From contig JAEDIJ010000006.1 of NCBI GenBank assembly GCA_016292515.1, positions 1 to 64,000 of the forward strand: DNA of 64,000 bases. Reading direction: 5' to 3'. Of the stretch, positions 48,827-57,707 are shown piece after piece; the stretch's first letter is position 1, and each line of letters begins with the position of its first letter. The notes under the pieces were generated by a model. The model was not told where the DNA came from and made no database searches. It saw only the letters and a program-made list of their open reading frames with translations. The translations under genes were made by a program, and so were the position numbers. Source of the stretch: Victivallaceae bacterium (lineage in GTDB: Bacteria > Verrucomicrobiota > Lentisphaeria > Victivallales > Victivallaceae).

Positions 48827-50245
48827 ATGACGGAATCCAGTTGGAAAGAGCTGAATGTTTTCGCCCAGTATCTGCAAGGCGACAATCTCGCCGGCGCAAA
48901 CGAGTGCGATGCGTGGCTTGCCGAGTGCGGCGACGACGTTTCGCTTGAAAGTTTTGCCCAGATCGCCCTCAATCACCTCGCCGAGGGTCGCAGTGAAGAT
49001 GAAGTGCAACTTCTGGTCGACCGCATCCAGGAATTGATCAATGCGTCCGTGAATCAGGCGGCGGCGCCGGAAGCGGCGGGGCAGGTGGTTTCCGGCGGTT
49101 ACGAGAATTTGCCGAGTCTCAGCGATACGGCGACTTTGGACGATGCCGCCGTGGCGGAAAGAATGCGGCTGATGCTCCGCAGTCTGCGCGCGATGGGGTG
49201 CAGTGATTTTCACCTCAACGCGGGTGCGCCGCCCTTTGTGCGCCGCAATCTGGAAGTGGAGCGCATCGACTCCTATATTTTGACAAGTGAAGACGCGAAA
49301 CGGCTCAATTTCGCGTTGTTGAGCGAAGCGCAGAAAGCGGAATTTTCGCGTCAGCAGGATCTCGGCTGTGCGATCGAGATCGGGAGCGAACGCTTCCGCG
49401 TGGCGTTGATGGATACCAAAAACGGCATCTGCGGCAGTTATCGTTTGATCGTGGAGTCGATCAAATCGTTGGAGGAACTCGGCTTTCTGCCGGAAGACGC
49501 GACGCATATCCGCCGTCTGCTCGATTACAACAACGGGCTGATCCTCGTTACGGGGCCGATCGGCTCCGGCAAAACGACGACGCTCGCGCGGTTGACCGAT
49601 CTCATCAACGCGAAACGCCGCGATCACATCATTTCGATCGAGGAACCGATCGAGATCGTCCATCCGTCGAAAAATTGTCAGGTCACCCAGCGGCAGGTGG
49701 GGATCCATACCGAGAGTTATTCGCGCGCGCTCAAAGCCGCGCTCCGCGAAGACCCCGATATCATCATCATCGGCGAAATGCGCGACCTGGAAACGATCGA
49801 AAACGCGATCACCGCTTCCGAAACGGGGCACTTGGTGATCGGCACGCTGCACACGAGCGACGCCGCCAATACGATGAACCGCGTCCTCGACGTTTTTCCG
49901 CCCAATCAGCAACCGCAGATCCGCGCGATGACGTCGGTAAGTCTGCGCGGCATCATCTGTCAGAAACTGATCCCCAACGGGATGGGCGGCGTGGAAATGA
50001 TCTACGAAGTATTGCTCAATTCGATGGCGGTTTCCAATCTGATCAGCGAGGGCAAGACATTCCAGTTGAAATCGACGATGGCGGTCGCCCGCAAGCAGGG
50101 AATGTGCACGTTTGACCAGTGCCTGCTGGAAAAATTCGCGCTTGGACTTCTGACGCGGGAGGCGGCGCTTCCTTATATGAGCGACCCCGCCAACATCGAG
50201 CAGCTCAATCGCCAGTGGGCGATCGCGCAGGGACGGAAACACTAA
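48827..50245 (+). CDS. pilT: PilT/PilU-type twitching ATPase with extra N-terminal domain
   Basis: This 472-residue protein carries the secretion ATPase fold: Walker A TGPIGSGKTTTLARLTDLIN near 242, Asp box and Walker B REDPDIIIIGEMRDLETIENA, and the His box LHTSDAANTMNRVLDVF. The N-terminal ~115 residues (helical, acidic) precede the PAS-like domain, which PilT usually lacks in this length; total length exceeds PilT (about 345). It may be PilU-like, powering type IV pilus retraction with the neighbour. It has no pilin or pilB beside it, so pili are encoded elsewhere. Confidence 0.88.
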   Translation: MTESSWKELNVFAQYLQGDNLAGANECDAWLAECGDDVSLESFAQIALNHLAEGRSEDEVQLLVDRIQELINASVNQAAAPEAAGQVVSGGYENLPSLSDTATLDDAAVAERMRLMLRSLRAMGCSDFHLNAGAPPFVRRNLEVERIDSYILTSEDAKRLNFALLSEAQKAEFSRQQDLGCAIEIGSERFRVALMDTKNGICGSYRLIVESIKSLEELGFLPEDATHIRRLLDYNNGLILVTGPIGSGKTTTLARLTDLINAKRRDHIISIEEPIEIVHPSKNCQVTQRQVGIHTESYSRALKAALREDPDIIIIGEMRDLETIENAITASETGHLVIGTLHTSDAANTMNRVLDVFPPNQQPQIRAMTSVSLRGIICQKLIPNGMGGVEMIYEVLLNSMAVSNLISEGKTFQLKSTMAVARKQGMCTFDQCLLEKFALGLLTREAALPYMSDPANIEQLNRQWAIAQGRKH

Positions 50246-50266
50246 CTTTTACGAAAGCGTACTACT

Positions 50267-51367
50267 ATGGCACAAGAACCCAAAATCAACGCCTACTTGC
50301 GGCAGATGCTGTCGCTCGGCGGTTCCGACTTGCACCTCTCGATCGACTACCCCGCCAAAGCGCGGATCCACGGCGTTTTGCAACCGCTGGACGACGTGGT
50401 GCTGACGGAAGAATCCATCCGCGAAATGATGCAGGAGATCTGTCTTCCCGAGCATCGGTGGAGCACGTTCCTTGAAAAACACGACCTGGACTTCGCTCAC
50501 GAAATTCCGGACTTGGCGCGTTTCCGCTGCAACTATTTCTACAACTATCACGGTATGGGGTGCGTGTTGCGGCAGATCCCCAGCCGCATTATGACGATCG
50601 ACGAACTGCATCTGCCGCAGGTCTTGAAAGAGATCTGCGAGATCAAGAGCGGTCTCGTGCTGGTCACGGGCCCCACGGGCAGCGGCAAATCGACGACGCT
50701 CGCCGCGATGATCAACTACATCAATACGCACCACAGCCGCAACATCATCACGGTCGAAGACCCGATCGAATTCGTGCATCAGAATGAATACAGCACGATC
50801 GTTCACCGCGAAGTGGGCATCCACAGTCCCTGTTTTCCGCAGGCGTTGCGCGGCGTGATGAGATCCGATCCCGATATCGTTCTGATCGGCGAAATGCGCG
50901 ACAACGAAACGATCCGCCTCGGATTGACCTGCGCGACGATGGGGATGCTGGTTTTTGCCACGCTTCACACCAACAACGCGCCCAAGACGATCGACCGCGT
51001 GATCGACGCATTCCCCGCCGATGAGCAGTCGCAGATCAGGACGATGCTCGCGGAGTGCTTGCGGGGTGTCGTTTCGCAGTTGCTCTGCCGCACGCGCGAC
51101 GGAGGGCGGGTCGCGGTCCACGAAGTGTTGCTCTGGTCGGATGCGTTGCCCAATACGATCCGCACCGGGCAGATATCCGGCATCCGCACGATCATCGACG
51201 CGGGCGCGGGGCGCGGGATGTGCTCGATGGACAATTCGATCGCCGAACAGTATGAAAACGGCGTCATCTCGGCGGAAGAAGCCTATATGAAAGCCAACGA
51301 CAAGCAACGTTTCCTCGGCGCGATGCAGCAGGAGGAAAAAGCGCGTCTCGCGGCAAACGGGAAGTGA
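50267..51367 (+). CDS. pilT: Twitching motility ATPase PilT
   Basis: This 366-residue pilus-retraction ATPase has the standard layout: PAS-like N-terminus (LRQMLSLGGSDLHLSIDYPA), Walker A VTGPTGSGKSTTLAAMINYI, EDPIEFVHQNEYSTIVHREV, Walker B and GEMRDNETIRLGLTCATMGM, and LHTNNAPKTIDRVIDAFPAD. It lacks the N-terminal extension of the preceding paralog. Being second of two tandem PilT genes, it probably forms hexamers alone or mixed hexamers with the first. Confidence 0.93.
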   Translation: MAQEPKINAYLRQMLSLGGSDLHLSIDYPAKARIHGVLQPLDDVVLTEESIREMMQEICLPEHRWSTFLEKHDLDFAHEIPDLARFRCNYFYNYHGMGCVLRQIPSRIMTIDELHLPQVLKEICEIKSGLVLVTGPTGSGKSTTLAAMINYINTHHSRNIITVEDPIEFVHQNEYSTIVHREVGIHSPCFPQALRGVMRSDPDIVLIGEMRDNETIRLGLTCATMGMLVFATLHTNNAPKTIDRVIDAFPADEQSQIRTMLAECLRGVVSQLLCRTRDGGRVAVHEVLLWSDALPNTIRTGQISGIRTIIDAGAGRGMCSMDNSIAEQYENGVISAEEAYMKANDKQRFLGAMQQEEKARLAANGK

Positions 51368-51380
51368 GCGATTTTGTCCG

Positions 51381-52250
51381 ATGCTGGATGAATTGAAGAT
51401 CGTCCGTCAGTTAGGGGCGGTTTTTCCCGGCGGAAGCGATGTTTTGACGGGGATCGGCGACGATTGCGCCGCCGTGCGCGCTCCGGCAAATCCTTTGCTT
51501 GTCGCCGCCGATCAGGTGATCGAAAGGATCCACTTTACGCCGGAAACGCCTCCGGAAAAAGCTGGTGCGAAACTCCTTTTGCGCAATGTCAGCGACATCG
51601 CGGCGATGGGGGGCACTCCGCGCTGGGCGATTTTGACGCTCGCCGTCAACGGCCGCGACGAAAAGTATATCATGGATTTCTGCCGCGGCGTCGCGGAAGC
51701 GGGGAGCCGTTACGGCGTCACGGTGATCGGCGGCGATACCGCGAGTCTGCCGTCGGCAGGTGTCGCGGCGACATTGACGATTTTGGGCGAAGCGCCATCC
51801 GGCGGAGCCATAACGCGTGACGGCGCCCGCGTCGGGGATTATCTTTATGTAACGGGCAAGATCGGAAACTCTTTTCTTTCCGGCAGACATCTCGATATTG
51901 AGCCGCGCTTGAAAGAGGGACAATATCTCGCACAAAGACATCTTGCGTCGGCGATGCTGGATGTGAGCGACGGTCTCTTGCTCGATGCGGCGCGGCTGGC
52001 GGCGGCATCGCACGTCGCCTTGCAGATCGAGCCGGAAAAAGTTCCGCTTTTTCCCGGCGCGCGCGCACCCGAAGCGTGGAGCGAGGGGGAGGATTACGAA
52101 TTGATTTTTACCTCTCCGGAAAAACTGGAAACGCTCGGGAAAACGCTCGTTCCGATCTGCTGTTGGGGCAGATGTGTCGCCGGAGACGGCGAACTTCTGG
52201 ATAAAACAGGAAAACCTTTTCAAAGTGAAAGATTAGGATATGAACATTGA
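51381..52250 (+). CDS. thiL: Thiamine-monophosphate kinase
   Basis: This 289-residue kinase makes thiamine diphosphate from the monophosphate. Motifs: TGIGDDCAAVRAP (residues about 22-34), LLRNVSDIAAMGGTPRWAIL, TVIGGDTASLP, and LDVSDGLLLDAARLA. Shorter than E. coli ThiL (325) but within the family range. It overlaps tsaE by 11 bases and follows pilT by 13, so it is in the cysS operon. Confidence 0.92.
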   Translation: MLDELKIVRQLGAVFPGGSDVLTGIGDDCAAVRAPANPLLVAADQVIERIHFTPETPPEKAGAKLLLRNVSDIAAMGGTPRWAILTLAVNGRDEKYIMDFCRGVAEAGSRYGVTVIGGDTASLPSAGVAATLTILGEAPSGGAITRDGARVGDYLYVTGKIGNSFLSGRHLDIEPRLKEGQYLAQRHLASAMLDVSDGLLLDAARLAAASHVALQIEPEKVPLFPGARAPEAWSEGEDYELIFTSPEKLETLGKTLVPICCWGRCVAGDGELLDKTGKPFQSERLGYEH

Positions 52251-52671
52251 AAAAACTTTAATTTCCCGTTCGGAAGCGGAAACGGAAACCCTCGGTGCCG
52301 AAATCGCCGCAAGTCTGCCGCGCGGCAGCGTGGTGCTGTTGCGCGGAAATCTCGGTGCGGGCAAGACCGTTTTCGCCCGTGGATTCGCCCGCGGACTCGG
52401 CATCGACGAGGCGGTTTCCAGCCCCACTTACACGATCGTCCAGGAGTATGAACTTGACGGCGGCGGCAGACTTTATCATCTGGATCTCTACCGCATCAGC
52501 GGTGTCGCCGCCGCGCTGGATTTCGGCATCGACGAATTTTTGAGCGAAAAAAAATCGATCTCGCTGATCGAGTGGCCGGAAAGGATCGAGTCGCTTCTGC
52601 CGGAAAACGCCGTGACCATCGAGATCATTCATCGCGGTGAAACGGAAAGGGAAATCCATGTCCGACGCTGA
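52240..52671 (+). CDS. tsaE: tRNA threonylcarbamoyladenosine biosynthesis protein TsaE
   Basis: This 143-residue ATPase is needed for t6A37 modification with TsaB/TsaD. Walker A is LRGNLGAGKTVFARGFARGL (residues about 29-48), followed by SPTYTIVQEYE, LYHLDLYRISGV and LIEWPERIESLLP. All are family hallmarks. tsaD, tsaB and tsaC are not in the window. It overlaps thiL and the CPBP gene. Confidence 0.94.
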   Translation: MNIEKTLISRSEAETETLGAEIAASLPRGSVVLLRGNLGAGKTVFARGFARGLGIDEAVSSPTYTIVQEYELDGGGRLYHLDLYRISGVAAALDFGIDEFLSEKKSISLIEWPERIESLLPENAVTIEIIHRGETEREIHVRR

Positions 52672-53368
52672 AAATCCGATCATCGAGCCGTTGCCGCGGA
52701 TGACGGCGGCAAAAATCATTTTGGCGTGGGGATTTTTTCTGTTTTTCTTCCCTTGTGCGGTGCGTTTTATCAAACAGTCGTTCGGTGTCGTGATAAAAGA
52801 AAACGCGCTCTTGGCATTCGCTTTGGAACTCTTTTTTCCCGTATTTTGTACGTTGGCGATCATTGTTTTCGCTTTTCGCAAGGCTGACTGCCGTTTCGGT
52901 TTCCGGAAGGTGCATATCGGCGGTCTCCTGGCAATTGGCATCGGGTGGTTCTTTTCGATCTACGGCAACTTGCTCATCACTATGAATTGGGAATGCTTGT
53001 TGAGGCGTCTGCAATGGGACTTTGCCGCCCGGCAGGATATTTTGATCCTCGCGCAAAAGAGTTCCGAAAAAGCTTTTTTGCTTCTCTTTTTTTACACTTG
53101 CGTCATCATTCCGCTGATCGAGGAGATCGTTTTCCGCCGCGCACTTTATTCTTTGCTGTTGCCGCTCGGAAAGGTGGCGGCGGTGATTTTCTGCGCGGCG
53201 ATTTTCAGCGCAATGCACTTTTTCCTTTTGGGCGCGCCGGGACTTTTCTTTTTCGGCATCGTCCTGCAATGTTTGCTGTTGCTGACCAAAAATTTATGGG
53301 TTCCCGTTTCCGTGCACGGTTTATTCAATATGACGGCGATGCTGGTCACGCACTTTCTGGTGGAATAA
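52658..53368 (+). CDS. CPBP-family intramembrane protease
   Basis: This 236-residue membrane protein has about seven hydrophobic segments and the CPBP (Abi/Rce1-like) motifs: EEIVFRRALYSLL (EExxxR), AMHFFLLGAPGLFFFG (FxxxH) and VHGLFN (HxxxN). The family includes prenyl-protein processing and bacteriocin-immunity proteases, but activity here is not shown. Start MSDAENP at 52658 follows AAAGGGA. It is the last gene of the cysS operon and is convergent with ftsZ, 13 bases between stops. Confidence 0.86.
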   Translation: MSDAENPIIEPLPRMTAAKIILAWGFFLFFFPCAVRFIKQSFGVVIKENALLAFALELFFPVFCTLAIIVFAFRKADCRFGFRKVHIGGLLAIGIGWFFSIYGNLLITMNWECLLRRLQWDFAARQDILILAQKSSEKAFLLLFFYTCVIIPLIEEIVFRRALYSLLLPLGKVAAVIFCAAIFSAMHFFLLGAPGLFFFGIVLQCLLLLTKNLWVPVSVHGLFNMTAMLVTHFLVE

Positions 53369-53381
53369 AACGCCGTTTTCG

Positions 53382-54578
53382 CTATTTTTTGCGGTATAAC
53401 TTCTTGCCGCCGGTAATGGGGCAGTTGTGCCGCTTATAAGCGGGGATATCGAGATTTTCGTTGTCCCACACCACGGGGATCGTCCCTTCCATCACGCCTT
53501 TCTGGTTGTCGTCAAAGTCGAAAACCCCCTGTACGGTGTCCGAAGAAGAGGCTTTTTTGGCGTTTTTGCGCGGCCGCGACGCGGCGGCTCCGTCCAGAAG
53601 TTCACGTTCCTTTTCGCGGGTGTCGTATTTGACCGCCAGCGCGGTGATCTGAAAAGTGCCGCGCCACGCTTCTGTCGTCGCCGCTCCGGTGAAAATTTCT
53701 CCGTTGGCGGGGGTGTATTTGACCGCGAGTTCCATTGCGGTTTTGGCTTCTTTGAGCGAGAGTTCGGGACCGCCGAGGACGGAAAAAATGACGGCGTCCG
53801 CCTGTACGAGTTGATCCGAGCCGCCCAGCATCGGGCTCTGCAAAAGATTTTCCACGGCGCGGTTTACGCGGTCGTCGTTGTTTTCACTTGCCGCGTTGAC
53901 GACGCCGACGCCGATCGCGCAGTGGCTGTGTCCCTGCTGCAAAAGCCGGACGATATCGCTGAAAGAACTGCTGAAAAGATTTCCCGCGGTCAGAATGGTC
54001 GTCAGCGCAAGCACGGTACGCGACATTTCCCGGTCGGCGAGTTGAAACGCTTCCGCGAGCGGTGTTTTTTCGTCCAGCGAAGCAAAGAGCAGATCGTTGG
54101 GCAGCGGCGCGACCGCATCGGCGGCACCGTAAATGCTCTCGTTGAGTGCTTTTTCCGCTTGCGCGGTGCGGCGGGGACCTTCCATCACAAACGGCAGAGA
54201 GAGAATGCAGAGCGTCGGCAAATGCAGTTTGGCGGCTTCGCTCAACACGACGGGAATGCCGCCGGAAGCCGTGCCGCCGCCGAGACCGCCGACGATGACG
54301 ACCATTGAGCCGGCATTCAGCAATGCGGATATCGCCGGACGTTCGTGGGCGATCGCACGCTGTCCGTCGAGGACATTTCCGCCGCACCCGCGTCCGTTGC
54401 GCCAGGATTCCGCGGCGAGAAGCACGTTTCCGTCGGGAAGTCCCGTTTCGCGAAGCGATTTGCGGTCGGTATCAATGGCGATCGGCAGAATGTCGCGTTT
54501 TTCCGGCATTTCGCGCATCTGCGCGAGGATCCGGCAACCGGCGCCGCCGACGGCGAGAACAATAATCGGTTTTTCCAT
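53382..54578 (-). CDS. ftsZ: Divergent FtsZ tubulin-like division protein
   Basis: This 398-residue protein has a GTPase T4 loop GGLGGGTASG (97-106) where standard FtsZ has GGGTGTG, the T1 loop VGGAGCRILAQM, SLPFVMEGPRRTAQAEKAL, LPNDLLFASLDEK and a synergy segment LFSSSFSDIVRLLQQG. There, the Asn and the first Asp of the catalytic NxDxxD loop are both Ser; only the second Asp (D208) remains. A C-terminal peptide LDIPAYKRH resembles the FtsZ tail that binds FtsA, extended by about 14 basic residues. It is fourth gene of the lpxC operon. Division function is likely but polymerisation kinetics would be altered. Confidence 0.85.
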   Translation of the reverse strand: MEKPIIVLAVGGAGCRILAQMREMPEKRDILPIAIDTDRKSLRETGLPDGNVLLAAESWRNGRGCGGNVLDGQRAIAHERPAISALLNAGSMVVIVGGLGGGTASGGIPVVLSEAAKLHLPTLCILSLPFVMEGPRRTAQAEKALNESIYGAADAVAPLPNDLLFASLDEKTPLAEAFQLADREMSRTVLALTTILTAGNLFSSSFSDIVRLLQQGHSHCAIGVGVVNAASENNDDRVNRAVENLLQSPMLGGSDQLVQADAVIFSVLGGPELSLKEAKTAMELAVKYTPANGEIFTGAATTEAWRGTFQITALAVKYDTREKERELLDGAAASRPRKNAKKASSSDTVQGVFDFDDNQKGVMEGTIPVVWDNENLDIPAYKRHNCPITGGKKLYRKK

Positions 54579-54591
54579 AATACGCTACCTG

Positions 54592-55836
54592 CTACTTGAC
54601 GGCGTTCCGCTTGCGGGAACCCCAGCTGAGAAGTTTTTTTTCTGCGCGTTCGATCCAGGATTCCTTGACGACTTCTTGCTGATCGGCATAAAAGGCGGCG
54701 ATTTTGAGCGCGCCCCAGACTGCGCTGAAAGCGGGATCGTCCATCCCCGTGATCGCGCCGCCGACGTCGGCGGGACACCGCACCTGACAGGACAGACCGA
54801 AAACTTTGCGGAACATTTCCGGCGCGCGGGAAAATTTGGCTCCGCCGCCGGTGAGAACTCCGCCGGCACCGAGCGTTTGCGGAGCGTTTTCCTGCGAGAG
54901 TTTTTTGCGGATGATCGCAAAAATCTCTTCCAGACGGCAGTCGATGACGGTGATGAATTCGGTGACCGGTATCTGCCGGATCGAACCTGCAGTATTGCGG
55001 AATTCCATATATTCCTGACGGGAGGAGATCGCCTGTTCGAGCGCACCCGACAGGATCAGTTTTTTGCAGAGGTCGAAGTGCAGATTAAAGGCGAGCGAAA
55101 GGTCGTTGATCACGTGGTCGAAACCGACTTGAAGCATCCCGGACGCGTGGATCCCGTTGTCGTATTCGAGGATGTACTCGCTGCATCCCGCACCGAGATC
55201 CACCAGCAACACGCCGTTTTTGCGCTCCGTGTCGGAAAGGATCCCGATATCCGATGCGTGCGGGGAAAAGATCGGGTAGAGCAACTCCCTTTCAAAACCG
55301 ACGTTGGTCAACGCGCGGCGGAAATTGTCGATCTGCGAGGAAACGCCGTGGACGATGTGCGCGTGCGTTTCCAGTTTTGTTCCCGTATGACCGAGCGGTT
55401 TCCCGACCCGGCGGTTGTCGACGAGAGAGAAACTTTCGGAACTGTTGATGATCTCGCGACTGGAACTTAAATTGAGGACTTTTGCATCCTCCTTGGCGGC
55501 GGCGATCTCCTCCTCGGTGACGACGTGCTCCGGATTGCGGATCGTCGCGTTGCCCACGCCGCTCTGGGAAGCGATCTCGCACCCCGTCACCAGAAACGCG
55601 ACGGCGCGACTGGCGTTGAAAAGATCGTCGCGGTTGATTTCCTGAATGACGTTTTCCAGATGCGACTGCAACTTGTCCATATCCTGGATCTCGCCCTTGA
55701 CGACGCTGCCCGCACTGCTTTCGGAACCGCGCGCGATGATCCGCACGGAGTTTTCCCCGTCGGATTCCCCCAAGAGGACGGTGATCTTGCTGGTACCGAG
55801 TTCGACCGCGGTGACGATGTTGGAATATCTTGCCAT
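54592..55836 (-). CDS. ftsA: Cell division protein FtsA
   Basis: This 414-residue actin-like protein tethers FtsZ to the membrane. Features: VTAVELGTSKITVLLGE (phosphate 1) at the start, the inserted 1C domain, SDTERKNGVLLVDLGAGCSE (phosphate 2), GAGGVLTGGGAKFSRAPEMF and a basic, amphipathic C-terminal helix (ERAEKKLLSWGSRKRN) that should bind membrane. It is followed by ftsZ after 13 bases. Its presence makes the role of the divergent ftsZ in division more likely. Confidence 0.9.
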   Translation of the reverse strand: MARYSNIVTAVELGTSKITVLLGESDGENSVRIIARGSESSAGSVVKGEIQDMDKLQSHLENVIQEINRDDLFNASRAVAFLVTGCEIASQSGVGNATIRNPEHVVTEEEIAAAKEDAKVLNLSSSREIINSSESFSLVDNRRVGKPLGHTGTKLETHAHIVHGVSSQIDNFRRALTNVGFERELLYPIFSPHASDIGILSDTERKNGVLLVDLGAGCSEYILEYDNGIHASGMLQVGFDHVINDLSLAFNLHFDLCKKLILSGALEQAISSRQEYMEFRNTAGSIRQIPVTEFITVIDCRLEEIFAIIRKKLSQENAPQTLGAGGVLTGGGAKFSRAPEMFRKVFGLSCQVRCPADVGGAITGMDDPAFSAVWGALKIAAFYADQQEVVKESWIERAEKKLLSWGSRKRNAVK

Positions 55837-55847
55837 TTTGACCGCCC

Positions 55848-56759
55848 CTACGCGTCGACGACGGCGAACATCATTTGAATTTGAAACGCGAGTTTGCCAT
55901 CGCAGAGGATCTCACCCGTGCCGCGGCCGAATTTCGTCTTGGCGGGCGGGAGCGTCGAACGGACGAGCAGTTGATCTCCGGCTCCGACCGGGAAAAACGA
56001 TTCCGCTTTTTCGATCGCCATAAAAACGGCGATCTTTCCGGCGTTTTCCGGACGGGAGAGGACGCTGACGCATCCTGCCTGCGCCGCGATCTCGCAGAGG
56101 ATGGATTCCTGCAAAACGGGGTAGGCGGGGTCGGCATCGGTGAAAAACGGCTCGTCCAGCGTCAGATTTTTGACGACGCGGATGTTTTCGTCCGTCCATT
56201 CCTGAACGTAATCGATCAGCAGAAAGGGGTAGCGGTGCGGCAACACCTTGCGGATCGCGTTGATGTCGAGCCCCGTCTGCCCGGAAAGGTCGTTTTCATT
56301 GGGGAAATCAGGAAGTTCCCTGATGAATTCTCTGGAACGCACTTCGAGCAGAAGTTGCGCTTCGCTCGCCAGACCGGACGCGGTGAAAAGCCGGGTTTTG
56401 AATTCGGCTTTGCCTTCGTCGAGCGAAAGATTTTCCGCTTCGATTTTGATGCGGTCACCGGGGACGACCGGACGACGGAATTTGACCCGCGTCGCGCATT
56501 TGAGATAGACATCCTGCTTGTTTTCGGGGTCGAGCGTTTCGCGGCAGGCAAGTTCGGCGAGTTGCTTCATCGCTTCGAGTTGGAGTACGCCCGGCATGAT
56601 CGGATGTTCGGGGAAATGCCCGGCGAAAAACGGTTCGTTGACGGAAATGTTTTTGATCGCGACGAACTTTTTGTCGTCGTTCTCCTGCGCGCGGTCGAGC
56701 AACAGCAGTTTGCCCTGAAACAACTTTTTCAAAGCGGGAAGATCGAAATAACGGCTCAT
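55848..56759 (-). CDS. Tandem FabZ-like dehydratase (two hotdog domains)
   Basis: This 303-residue protein contains two FabZ-type domains. Domain 1 (about 1-150) has the catalytic set EPFFAGHFPEHPIMPGVLQL with His48 and Glu62 (LEAMKQL), but lacks the leading HRYPF. Domain 2 (about 165-303) has LPHRYPFLLIDYV but its later motif reads FFTDADPAYPVLQES, without the GHF histidine. So the two domains together hold one complete set of the conserved FabZ motifs. FabZ dehydrates 3-hydroxyacyl-ACP; some lineages fuse LpxC to FabZ. Here it directly follows lpxC, 11 bases apart. Start MSRYFDLPALKK. Confidence 0.85.
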   Translation of the reverse strand: MSRYFDLPALKKLFQGKLLLLDRAQENDDKKFVAIKNISVNEPFFAGHFPEHPIMPGVLQLEAMKQLAELACRETLDPENKQDVYLKCATRVKFRRPVVPGDRIKIEAENLSLDEGKAEFKTRLFTASGLASEAQLLLEVRSREFIRELPDFPNENDLSGQTGLDINAIRKVLPHRYPFLLIDYVQEWTDENIRVVKNLTLDEPFFTDADPAYPVLQESILCEIAAQAGCVSVLSRPENAGKIAVFMAIEKAESFFPVGAGDQLLVRSTLPPAKTKFGRGTGEILCDGKLAFQIQMMFAVVDA

Positions 56760-56770
56760 AAAAATTCCCC

Positions 56771-57616
56771 TTATTTGGCGGCGGCGATTTCTTTGGCGAG
56801 CAATCCGGCGAGATCGACGTTGCGCGGATGTCCGGGGCGGATGGCGATGACGTTGCCGCGGATCCGCCGTCCGGCGAGGTAAAGATCGCCGACGAGATCG
56901 AGGATCTTGTGGCGGACGATTTCGTTGGTGAAGCGCAGTTTTTCCTTGCAGATGATCGCGCCTTGATGGATGATCGCGGCGGCGTCGAGACTGCCGCCTT
57001 TGCACAATCCCGCCGCCATCAGCATTTTGAGGTCGCTGTAATCGACGAAAGTGCGCCCCGGCGCAATCTCCTGATAATACGCTTCCGTATCGAGCGTGAA
57101 TTCAAAGAATTGCGGGTCAAAGGGACAGCCTTTGAACTGCGTGACGCAACTGATCTGCAAGGCGTCGGGATTGGGAAAAATGACGATCTGCGTACCGCCT
57201 TTGACGACGCGCAGCGGTTGCGCCGGAGTGAAGTACTGCGCTTCGGCGTCCTGTTCGACGGCGCCGCAGTTGCGGATCATTTCAAAAAAGGCGAGACTGC
57301 TCCCGTCGCAGATCGGCGGTTCCGGCCCGTCCATCTCGACGATGCAGTTGTCGATGAAATTGGCGTGGAGTGCCGACATGATGTGCTCGATGGTGTAGAC
57401 GATCGCGTTTCCGGAAGCGATCGTCGTGCCGCGCTGGACATCGACGACGTTGGCGACGAAGCCGCTGACTTCCGGTTTTCCCGGCAGATCGACCCGGCGG
57501 AAGCGGATCCCGGTATTTTCCGGCGCGGGCAAGATGTGCAGCGTCGCCCGGGCGCCGGTATGCAACGCGATCCCCGAAAGATGTCCTTCGGAGGATAAAG
57601 TTCTCTGTTTTTCCAT
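56771..57616 (-). CDS. lpxC: UDP-3-O-acyl-GlcNAc deacetylase LpxC
   Basis: This 281-residue zinc hydrolase makes the committed step of lipid A. Motifs: SSEGHLSGIALHTGARATLH (LSGIGLHTG-type start), YTIEHIMSALHANFIDNC (zinc His), PPICDGSSLAF and RHKILDLVGDLYLAGRRIRG (His and Asp ligands), with PGHPRN near the end. The ATG at 57616 gives a normal N-terminus; the ribosome site is weak. It heads an operon lpxC, FabZ-FabZ, ftsA, ftsZ. Presence of LpxC argues for an outer membrane with lipid A. Confidence 0.93.
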   Translation of the reverse strand: MEKQRTLSSEGHLSGIALHTGARATLHILPAPENTGIRFRRVDLPGKPEVSGFVANVVDVQRGTTIASGNAIVYTIEHIMSALHANFIDNCIVEMDGPEPPICDGSSLAFFEMIRNCGAVEQDAEAQYFTPAQPLRVVKGGTQIVIFPNPDALQISCVTQFKGCPFDPQFFEFTLDTEAYYQEIAPGRTFVDYSDLKMLMAAGLCKGGSLDAAAIIHQGAIICKEKLRFTNEIVRHKILDLVGDLYLAGRRIRGNVIAIRPGHPRNVDLAGLLAKEIAAAK

Positions 57617-57635
57617 ATTAAATCCCGAAAAAAAT

Positions 57636-57664
57636 TTGCATTTTTCACATTTCCATACCATAAT
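57636..57664 (+). promoter_or_regulatory. Promoter for miaA
   Basis: TTGCAT (57636-57641), a 17-base spacer and CATAAT (57659-57664). It lies in the divergent gap shared with lpxC. Confidence 0.55.
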
Positions 57665-57707
57665 ATGTACGCGACGCAGGAAAAATACAATACGGAATTG
57701 AAAAAAA

